Source: Ancylostoma caninum
Taxonomy: Eukaryota > Nematoda > Chromadorea > Rhabditida > Ancylostomatidae
Assembly (NCBI GenBank): GCA_037903475.1
Contig: JBAJFG010000002.1
Location: forward strand, 2,728,001-2,792,000
Direction: 5' to 3'
Length of the DNA stretch: 64,000 nt
Shown here: piece by piece, positions 55,112 through 64,000 of the stretch
Layout: the number at the start of each line of letters is the position of its first letter
How positions within the stretch are numbered: position 1 is the first letter of the stretch
Position numbers and translations under genes: made by a program
The notes under the pieces: model-generated
The model's database searches: none
What the model saw: the letters and a program-made list of their open reading frames with translations, nothing else
What the model was told of the DNA's origin: nothing

Positions 55112-58076
55112 ATGTCCATCAAAGAATGGCTGGGCATCGACAAGATGCAGAAGTTTGTGCGGATTATAAGGCAGATGGGTGGTGTGAAGGCTGCATTAAA
55201 GAAGCGCTACTTGTGAGTTGCTATTCATTTGTGTGGGAACCTCTGTTATGTGTTGTTTTGAAATCATCCGCTTCTACTGTTGCTTTACAGGATGGATGTT
55301 ACTCGCGTAGGCACCCTTGTTGGAACTGACAAATTCGGTAATAAGTATTACGAAGACAACTCATACTTCATGCCTCGCAACAGATGGGTTGAGTACCCAG
55401 ACAAAGTATGTCATGCAACTAGTGATATCTAACATGATAGCCTCAAACGGCAGCAATGAACATCGTTTTTAGTTATTAGCATGGAAAATTCCTTTCAAAT
55501 TCTTGCTGCATATAATCGGTACGAAAAATCGTGAAGCTATTCTGCGGTTCGCTGCATTGTTCATCAGGGAAATTGTGGTCGAACGTCTTTTTTTTTTACC
55601 TCGCTTTTAAAATACTTTCGCTTTGGTTCCTGTTGAAATCTAGCGTGACTGATTCCGTGTTAATGTTAATATGATTTGAACATTTGTGGTCTAAACTAAA
55701 CAGAACCGGAATATGCATTTCGATGTGAGTATATCTCCCGCTCTGCGCGTTCTCGAACGAACCTTAGAAAACTAGAGGGCTCACCTGTACATGAACAACT
55801 ACTCTTCTGTAAGGAATGGATTCTTTCGTGTTTTGAAATTTGTCGATTATCACTTCCGATGCAGTCTATTTGCTTGAATCTTATTTATTTCGGACACATG
55901 ATATATCTACATAATTATTGCATGCTTTGCTCAACTCTTTCAATTTTTGAACAAAATCTGTCCTAAATATGTGTATTTCAGTAGATAGCATATGTACTGC
56001 TTGCCTAGTTGGTATTAAGAAGTAGCTGTTTAGTAATTTGCAATCATTCCAGGTGTGGCTCGATTACGATCCGACGCAGATTCCTCCAGAATGGTGAGAC
56101 ACATATAACTTCCTTCGCTTATCGTCTGAATGTTTTCATGATTTAGAAAATCCTCGTTGATTGTTGGCCTATGGTCCAAAGCAGTGTAGGGTTTCCTGCA
56201 TGATGAAACTTTCGTCCTCTAACTCTCGTCGAATTTTTATTTACTCCGTTTCGCAAACGGCGATAGTCGGATATTTGCGCGGACTGCCAATCTCGTCTGC
56301 TTCTTCGACCATCGCACTCTTTTCCTCGTTGTTTTGTTCTTCAGCGTCTTCATCACTACCTTCTCTTGTGGCATTCACCGTATCAACTCATTCATAATCA
56401 CATTAACCGTGTAATATATCAAGGGACTCCTTTGCCTATCCAGCAGCTGTGGTCGATTAAAACAAAAATGGCAGTGTTTTCTTCCACTTATAATCGATTT
56501 CTCTCATTTCTTTGCTCTTTTTCGTACTTGACAACGGTCCGGGTAGGGTTTATGAATGGAAAAACAGTAGAAATCTCTGTTGGCTACACTTTTCGTGAAG
56601 TCTGTTTTGAACCTTCCCATTTGCTTTTATTCGAGAGAGATTAATCTGCTTTGCCTACTTCTGCAACTATTTTTATATCGCAGAATCTCGGTGCTTATCT
56701 GACGTTCGTTTTGGAGATGGTGTATCATCTATCGAAGAAGGGCAGTTTTATCACAATCCAACCAGAATTCTACTGTTTCCGGCAAAGTTCGAGTAAAGTA
56801 GCATATCTTGAACTACAGTAACTGTTTGTACCATATGCAGTCCTGTAGGATGGTGAGCCGTGCCGATTGACGCCGAACTGCCCTTCCTCCATTCCGTTAT
56901 TTCCTGCTGCCAATGATTGATCGACACGTTGGAGATAGCTAAGAATAAGTTTTGACCACGATAGGGGCTGGAGATATCATCCTGCAGGGTACCGACGCAT
57001 TGCAGAAGTTGGCACGTTCATTCCTACATGACCATGTGCCTGCTGAGTGTGAGAGACTAAACTGAACTTGAGATTTGATTGCACATAGTCTCAGAAAGTT
57101 ACCATCACAAAAGTTTTGAGAAATTCTTCCTTCTTTGTCACATAGGTTCAAAATTGAGTATCTAGAGCTTATATTTTTAACGCTCGTAATTTTGCACTTC
57201 TTGCTTCTCTTATTGTTTTTATTATTTTATCACTTCCGCGAAATTAATACTATTATTATTTTTCAAATCACGAATGGAAATAGGCAAGTGATTGAATACT
57301 GAAACATGCGAAATCTTTACCCGCTATCCGGTCCCATCTGGGTTTTGGAAAGTTTTGCATCTGCTCATGACTGGACTGAGATTTACCGTCGAGAAAAACA
57401 TTTCATTCAATGGCTAAACCACTTCTGAAGTTTTCCGAGTTGAAAATGGTGTGATCTAGCTATTGACCGCTTTTACAAAATAAAACAGAAGAAGCTTTCA
57501 AAAGGAATACGTGCGAAAACATTTCACAAAGAGAGGTAAATTGTGCCTTGAGAATCGTTCATGAGGATAATTGTGCGGTTTTTTTCTCTTAAGCTATTCT
57601 GAGCATGAACTCAGAACCTTTTCAGGCATCGTTGGCTCCATCATATAGGTGACGACACCCCCACTCAGAATCCACCGAAGAATGAGAAATGGGTGCTGCA
57701 ACACGAGGAGAATCTTTCTATTTTTGAGTGAGTGAATCAGTATATTTTAATTATATATGAGGTGACCGATTAGTTTGAGTGATAGATAACACAAAGGCCT
57801 TTCTTACTTTTGCCGCGGCGACGGTGGCAACTTGAACGCGAGGAAATAGTGACGAAAGTTGTCTGCCAGCCACAAAATGCGCCCAGTACAATTTCTTGCC
57901 ACACCTTTCTGGTCGACGTCGCTGGGCGTCGCCGCGTTACAAAGTCGGAAATGCTCATTAGGGATGAGTTTTTACCCTATAAGAAATCTGAGTTCAGGGA
58001 CAAGAAGTACATTCCTTATTCGACGACACGCACGAAAATACAAGGGTGGCAACCCGGGCAGAAGAAGCAGCAGTAG
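55112..58076 (+). CDS. ndua-12: NADH:ubiquinone oxidoreductase subunit NDUFA12 (B17.2)
   Basis: Five exons keep frame: 55112-55212, 55291-55405, 56053-56093, 57626-57727, 57998-58076 (438 nt, 145 residues, the same as the usual family length). The product is an accessory subunit of mitochondrial complex I on the matrix arm. The protein starts MSIKEWLGIDKMQKFVRIIR and shows the family core VGTDKFGNKYYEDN, MPRNRWVEY, DYDPTQIPPEWHRWLHH and, at the end, KYIPYSTTRTKIQGW. The start is the ATG after TCTACAG; an in-frame ATG 15 bases earlier would be the alternative. No separate mitochondrial presequence is seen, as expected for this subunit. The gene sits 298 bases after the p47 gene in the same orientation, suggesting one operon. 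The third intron is long (1.5 kb). Every junction has GT...AG. Confidence 0.93.
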
Positions 58077-60105
58077 ACGTCATCCTTAGATGATTTGCTT
58101 AGATAGTATCACTGTACTTATGAAATAATAGATTGAGAAATCAGTGTTGTTTGTTATTGAGGAAAAGTCTTGTTTCCATTTTCAATTGGTGTAGTTCCCT
58201 ACCTTTTTCCGAGTCAAACATGCTACAGTGTGACAATTTCTCGACAGCAAAACCATGTGTTAGAAGATGGATTATGTGGAGGTGCTTTCTTCCATAATAC
58301 TTTTGCCACTGTTCCACTCTTCAAGTAACTGAAAATCTGGGTTACACCGCGTCAAGTTCCGGTTTCTAAGCGTGCCTGGAGAACTTAGCAAAGTTTTATG
58401 CGCTTCTGAACGCCACTGAGAATTCGAACGTGGCTCGCGTTTTCACTTTTCTTGGAGTTTTGCTTCCCCACTCTTTTCCAATGACACATAATTTGGTCAC
58501 AGTGAGGCTCGTCGTAACCAGAACTGAAAATTCAAATGCTGGAATGTCTATGCTTGCTCAGCACGTACAATTCATGTAACCAAAAAAGGTTAGTGTCAAG
58601 AGGTACCTGGTGTAATTAGCGTTAGGTGAGCTCAGCAAAGGCGCAAGAGCCTACGGCCAGTCACATAACGTAGCAGAGTCAATGTCAACAGGTGCGGTAG
58701 CTCATTGATAGGGTCATCAAGCACTTCAACCGCACCTTTCACAGGCACTGGTAGTCGGGCCTATAATACCCGTATTTGCGCCCTTCACCACTGGGTAGGG
58801 CAGCAAGCGAGACAACTCGTAGATGTCGTTGCAGGCAATGGACCGTCGTTGCAGTACTTGATGATATAAAGAGACTAACTCACGCGAAACACTTTTAACT
58901 ATCTTAACGAAAGTGAATGAGTATGAAAATCAAAAGTGAGCTCTCAATCACTAACGAGATCGTTCAAGTTACAGCGAGATCTATAAGTTTCCAGCATAGA
59001 CCATTTCCAGATTAGTTACTGCAGTGGAATTTTGAGATGAGAACAAATGAAGGTTCTTCAAAGTTTGGAGGATTTCTCGCTTCTCGAGGATTGCTGTCGG
59101 ATCTGCCTGCCTTCATCCACTACTCCGTGCTTGGGACTTCAAATCAAGGCACGGAATTTGCTATTAGACTTGCGGTAAAAAAACACTGGAGAATGTCGTT
59201 TTTGCTCTCAATAGACTCAGAACTTTTCGTCTGTTCTAGTGGCATCTCAAGAGTTCAACAGGAATTTTCCTATCGAGCGCCGGGAAGCTTACGGAGCTCC
59301 AGTACTCTGCGTCGTCTAAAGTGATTGCCTAGAATATTTCGAAAGGGATTTTTGAAAAGATCAGGTCCTTGCACAGGCATTGCTGTCAAAATAAAACATT
59401 CTTGTGCGTATTTTATTCGTTGGAATTTTTCTTTGGTGGAGCTTGAGTTCGTCAGTCAGTGAGCGGTGCTTGCGACAGTGACCCGGCACTACAACAAAAG
59501 ATCAGCTTTGCCTGCAGCATATCCCCGAGAAGGAAGAATTCCACAAATGGAGAACTAGGGCGTGGGAGATCACCTGACTATACAAGACAAATTAAGTAGT
59601 CACAGACATGCTTCCCGAGTTTGAATGATGCTTGCTGTCTTCATGTCAAGAGGCCATTAGAATGGTGAAGTCCAAGTCGTCGACCGTGTCTGCATGACCG
59701 CTAAGGTGCATTCTGCACTATCAACAGGCAAAACCACGCTGGACTTGTTTACCAAATAATATTTCTTGAATAAACTTCGAGGATAGTCGACAGATTTTAC
59801 CCGTTTCCTCTACTATTTATACTTTTAGGCATTAGTAGTGCATAAATCCTATTACCAATGGAATCAATGGTCGCATAGGTGAAGAAAATTCTGGGATCAA
59901 ATGTTGCAAGCAGGTTTCAACAACAGCGCTTTTTCCGATTCGCATTGCAGTATCTACGTCCTCAGTCCATTTTCAACCTCCTTCTGCTGCAGTTCATGCA
60001 CGACATGAATGGCAGCAAGGCTCAGTTTGATGAGGCCGCCTACCTCAGCTGGTAGCAGTTGATGCCAGTATGGGCAGCTCTTACACGACGCCCGCAATTA
60101 TATTA
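58077..60105. other. Gene-free stretch downstream of NDUFA12
   Basis: No exon, repeat or RNA gene was recognised. A weak A-box-like segment near 58,690 (GTGCGGTAGCTCATTGATAG) has no convincing B-box partner. Confidence 0.4.
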
Positions 60106-60966
60106 GGTGTTAACATAAGTCTTTGCGCTTTTTTTCGGACGCACTTTTCTCCACCTATTTGTTACCTTTCAGGTACAACTCATATGTGATTCGGAAGCGC
60201 TAATCTTCCTCTATGAGACAAATGAGCAGTTATTCTAAAATATAATTTGCTTGAGTCTTGAACCTGTGAAGAGGAGCGATGAGTCAATGAAAATTAGCGC
60301 AACCGACAGATGCTTATCGTGCCATTCAGTTGAAGCTCGAAAGACCGTCAAAACTTTGCAAGCGACTTCTGCTAAGTATGAGAAGGACGTTTTGTTCAAA
60401 ATGAGTGGTTGTCAGCAGTTTTTAAGCTCAAAGAAGACATATTTTGTCCCAATGACACCAACCACTTCGATCAAACAGAATTCTCTCACGAACATCTGGG
60501 AATCGCTCCAGAGGAATCTTATGATCTCCATGAACATCATACTTCTCGAAGCTCCCAAATAACTGAGAGAATCCTGCTGACAGGATCCAACCGCAAGGGT
60601 CTACTGATCTTGCTCACAATAACGTCGGACGCTACCTTTGCCAACACCGTCAAACTGCCCCTCCAAAAGTTCGACTGGTGATGTCCTTCCGCGTGTATAG
60701 TCTACAGTGCTTACACGCTATCGGGTGCTTTCTGGTCCCTATTGAATATAAGGAGGAAATGGTGTTCTTCCTCAATTTAGCGTGTTCCTTCTTAAACTTA
60801 AAAATTAAGTTATTCAATAGTTTTGTAAGAACTCGTTGATTGCTGATACTGATTCAGATGTAGAGGAGGGAAAGCGCTTTCACAAGGTATAAAGCACGTT
60901 ACGTAAAAATGCCAATGTCTCAGGAAAAATCGCAAGTGAAAAAGCGCAACGACTTATGTTAACACC
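60106..60966. mobile_element. Intact copy of the TA-type MITE split at 30.4-45.2 kb
   Basis: Ends GGTGTTAACATAAGTCTTTG and the inverted counterpart ...AACGACTTATGTTAACACC, each bounded by TA. Length 861 bases. Internal frames (for example 60251-60562) are shared in decayed form with 44,523-44,723 of the split copy, but match no transposase I know, so it is treated as non-autonomous. Confidence 0.8.
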
Positions 60967-61910
60967 TAATAGATGCGAGCCACGTATCCGAGAGATGTGA
61001 GAACAGTTCGAGCGCAATTCTTGATCGTTACCCCCTGTTGCAAGACCGATACATCATTCCGCTGCTAGGCGAACTGTATGCTCCGCCCAGGAATAAAAGA
61101 TAAGATTTAGTGAGCCAGGCTCGAAATATTAGACATTTTTAGGATTGTAGTTAATATTGATTTCGATGAGCTCCTTTTATATTCGCCCCTTCGCGCCACT
61201 AAAGCCCGCCATAACCTAAAGCACTTCCGGCCTGCCTAATTTGGGCGCACATAAAACTTTAGGCAACTAGATCAAACAGTGTGGGACATAGATCCATGAC
61301 TACTTCCACCCTCCTTACATTAAGAGTAGGAGTAGGCATAAGGCCTTCAGGTGGATAGTTTGTGTTCAAATTATAGCTTTATCATGTTACGTAGTGTCCA
61401 GATAGGCATCGATCATTGTTTCACTGGGACATCTTTAATGATCTGAAGGTCCGTTGTTCAAGTAACGGCATCGAAAGATATAACTCGTAATTATATAACC
61501 TATAAGTTCAAAGAAATTCAAGGATAATGCGCCTTTACGTATTTATTAACGGATAGTAGATAAATAAACTTAGGAAAGTAAAGCCTAACCTCAATGTAAG
61601 AAGCCAATTACCGATATGCAAACAAGATTTACAAATACTAGTTGCTAGTAATTTAGTGATAACTACTAATAAATCAATAAAGTTTTAGAACAGATTGTTT
61701 TCGCTGTGCTTTTGAATATTATTAGACTAAACAACATTTATGTAATGCGGGAGAACCCTGACGTGGTGTTGGGCATTAATCATCCAATGCAGTTTACACC
61801 ACGGGTAGCGCTCCCCAGCGAAGAAGAGGCTCGCCCCTGCCGAGGAGGAAATACCCTCCAATAAAGAAACTGCATAAGAGTCTAGGAAGGACCGCCTCAG
61901 GCTCAAGGGA
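60967..61910. other. Gene-free stretch
   Basis: AT-rich, no supported gene. The last 170 bases (from about 61,740) are GC-richer and may be the 5' part of the Penelope-like fragment that follows. Confidence 0.35.
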
Positions 61911-62417
61911 TTGAGGTCCGCAACAAATAACAATCTTAACAATCAACCTAACTGTGTGGGGTCCTTGTCTCAAAAAGTTATTAGAATTGATCGATGCACA
62001 TATTCTGAAATAGTCAGCTCAAATGACCAGGCGGGCAGGAAGTGTAGTAGGAATAAATGCAATATATGCGAAAAAATTAACTTTTCTAAGTATATTAAAT
62101 GCTCGACAACGAAATATTTCATTAAAACAAATAAACCTGTTAATGCAAACTGTGATATCAAGAATGTAGTCTATGCAATAACATGTCGTACCTGCTCTCT
62201 TCAATATGTAGGAGAAACCACGCAGTTATTAAGAACTAGAATCAATCAACACTTGAATAGTTTTAGATCTTCAAAATTAAACACATTTATGGTTAACCAT
62301 TTTAAAAATACTGGACACAACCCGACATCTATCAGCATTGACATTCTGGATTTTGTAGGAAACGAACTCAGCATTAAATCAAGTTTAAGAGAAAAAGAGT
62401 CGATCCTACTATATTAA
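61911..62417 (+). pseudogene. Penelope-like element fragment, GIY-YIG endonuclease domain
   Basis: A 168-codon frame with a Cys cluster (CSRNKCNIC, about residues 46-54), then VVYAITCRTCSLQYVGETTQ and LLRTRINQHL, then NHFKNTGH. The spacing VYxITC-x2-C-x3-YVGET-x-LRxR-x4-H is that of the GIY-YIG endonuclease at the C-terminus of Penelope-like retroelements, where a CCHH-like motif precedes the nuclease. The reverse transcriptase that should precede it is absent, and the frame ends soon after LREKESILLY, so this is a 5'-truncated fragment. A stand-alone GIY-YIG gene is unlikely given these motifs. Confidence 0.7.
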
Positions 62418-62584
62418 AAGATTTGGTCGCTAATTCCCGAGAACGCGTCTGTTACTGCGCGTCGACTCCCAGCGCATTGTCGATACGCTGTGTTGTGATG
62501 AGTACATTAAAAAAGGGGCCCCTGGCCTAAATTTCCACATTGTCCGCTGTTTTCGTCCTAGATCTTTATCTTCCTTGTTATAGG

Positions 62585-63197
62585 GTGACACCTCCCTAAG
62601 GGTCGGCGTAGGTTTTAGGCTACTTCGCACCTGGGATTATCGATTTGTTTGTCGATTATATCGATTTTATTGATTTTTCGCTATTTTTGCCTCAGGCATG
62701 GCGAAGACATGTCTACTGGGGTAAGTCAATACGCTGAACACGAATATGACAACCGTTTTCTACAGCACTATCGATTTATCGATTTTATTGATTTTCGCTA
62801 TTTTTTGCCCCGGGCGCGTTGAAGACATGGCTATTAGGGTATGTCAATACGCTGAACACGAATATGACAACCGTTTTCTACAGCACTATCGATTTATCGA
62901 TTTTATTGACTTTTTTGAAAATTTTGCCCCGGGGACGGTGAAGACATGGCTATTAGGGTATGTCAATACGCTGAACACGAATATGACAACCGTTTTCTAC
63001 AGCACTATCGATCTATCGATTTTATTGACTTTTTTGAAAATTTTGCCCCGGGGACGGTGAAGACATGGCTATTGGGGTATGTCAATACGCTGAACACGAA
63101 TATGACAACCGTTCTGTACAGCACTATCGATTTATCGATTTTATTGATTTTTCGCTATTTTTGCCAGGACCCTAGCAAACCCGGGTACACAGTCTAG
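62585..63197 (+). mobile_element. Helitron-like element H2, copy 2 (5'-truncated)
   Basis: It shares TAGGCTACTTCGCACCTGGG then ATTATCGAT with H2 copy 1, and ends with a stem-loop CCCTAGCAAACCCGGG, then TACACAGT, then CTAG followed by T. The 5' part with the TG-rich tract is missing. Confidence 0.65.
62731..63160. repeat. 118-119-bp tandem repeat inside H2 copy 2
   Basis: Four units starting at about 62,731, 62,849, 62,968 and 63,087, each with ACGCTGAACACGAATATGAC and TATCGAT runs. They are more alike than the units in copy 1, pointing to recent homogenisation. Confidence 0.85.
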
Positions 63198-63404
63198 TAA
63201 CAAAAATTCAAAAAATAATGGTGAAACTGAACAACTGGATTGAAAGAATCAAACAGATATAAGATTTTTTTAATCCAGCAAGCCATTCTCAGGGGTGAGG
63301 GGGCTCCCTGCAAATCCGATTTGGAGCCCAATGATCCTAATAATGTCGATTAACGTTACAACAAAATCCTAGCAGATGGTTTTGTTTCCTGACATGGTTA
63401 ACGT

Positions 63405-64000
63405 GGTAAACAGGTGCTGGACTCTGGTAAAGGTGCACACTGGTCTTTGGTCAGGACTTTGCCTTGGGTTCCATTGGGCCAGTGGTAAACAGTTGCTGGT
63501 CTCAGGTAAAGGGGCACACGTGTCCGTTGGTCAGAATTTTCCCGCCAGTGGTAAATAGGCGCCGGTCTCAGATAAAGGGGCACACGGGTCCGTTAGTCAG
63601 GATTTTCCCTTGGGTTCGACTGGGCTAATGGTAAACAGTTGCTGGTCTCAGGTAAAGGGGCACACGGGTCCGTTGGTCAGGATTTTCCCTTGGGTTCGAC
63701 TGGGCTAATGTTAAACAGGCGCCGGTCTCAGGTAAAGGGGCACAAAGGTCCGTGGTCAGAATTTCCCCGCTAGTGGTAAACAGGTGCTGGTCTCTGGTGA
63801 AGGGGCAGATGGATCCGTTGGTCAGGATTTTCCCGTCAGTGGTAAACAGGTGCTGGTCTCTGGTAAAGGGACACATGGGTCTGTTGGTCAGCACTTTCTC
63901 TTGGCTTCGACTGGGCCAATGGTAAACATGCGCCGGTCTCAGGTAAAGGGGCACACGGGTCCGTTGGTCAGGATTTTCCCTTGGGTTCGACTGGGCTAAT
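63405..64000. repeat. Minisatellite of mixed ~64- and ~79-83-bp units, running off the window
   Basis: Eight units starting with GGTAAACAG(G/T)(T/C)GC(T/C)GGTCTC, each carrying GGTAAAGGGGCACACGGGTC. Longer units add TTGGGTTCGACTGGGC before the next start. Unit starts are near 63,405, 63,485, 63,549, 63,628, 63,711, 63,777, 63,840 and 63,919. Frames on both strands are repeat artefacts. Confidence 0.85.

Overview
This is a eukaryotic, intron-rich and repeat-rich window, most likely from a parasitic strongylid (hookworm-like) nematode. The clearest evidence is a + strand gene pair at 50.3-58.1 kb: an 11-exon p47/NSFL1C (UBX-domain) homologue, followed about 0.3 kb later by a 5-exon NDUFA12 (complex I) gene. 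As I recall, the Caenorhabditis elegans orthologues are also neighbours (Y94H6A.9 and Y94H6A.8). The close spacing and TTTTCAG-type acceptors suggest nematode trans-splicing and an operon. Species-level assignment is inference.

Layout. 0-6.4 kb: mostly gene-free, with a 578-bp TA-flanked foldback element and a possible LINE scrap. 6.4-13.0 kb: minus strand, six consecutive exons of a plasma-membrane-type Na+/H+ exchanger; its N-terminal and C-terminal exons were not found. 13-24.5 kb: no convincing gene; several MITEs, a tRNA-like/SINE sequence and microsatellites. 24.6-28.0 kb: minus strand, a nearly intact RTE-type non-LTR retrotransposon (endonuclease plus reverse transcriptase). 28.2-30.4 kb: a TA-flanked element and short repeats.

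30.4-45.2 kb is one nested transposon stack. Its outermost layer is a TA-flanked MITE split by about 14 kb; an uninterrupted copy lies at 60.1-61.0 kb. Inside are three Helitron-like elements whose bodies are 60-bp minisatellites (two exactly head-to-tail), a second Helitron-like family with 118-bp internal repeats, a 222-bp hAT-type MITE with an 8-bp target duplication, a 1.9-kb relative of it carrying TTCGAA-rich arrays, and a second RTE element broken by a stop and a frameshift. Many junctions lie in (TA)n tracts.

45.2-48.7 kb: a GC-rich foldback element, then three TTAA-type MITEs that abut and share TTAA sites. 48.7-50.3 kb: intergenic, with a GC-rich patch likely to be near the p47 promoter. 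58.1-64 kb: no host gene; it holds the uninterrupted MITE copy, a Penelope-like GIY-YIG fragment, a truncated second Helitron copy and a minisatellite running off the window end.

Host genes are thus limited to three loci: an ion exchanger fragment, a p97 adaptor and a complex I subunit. Most of the remaining recognisable content is transposon-derived. All exon structures come from reading splice signals and frame by eye; no alignment or transcript evidence was available.
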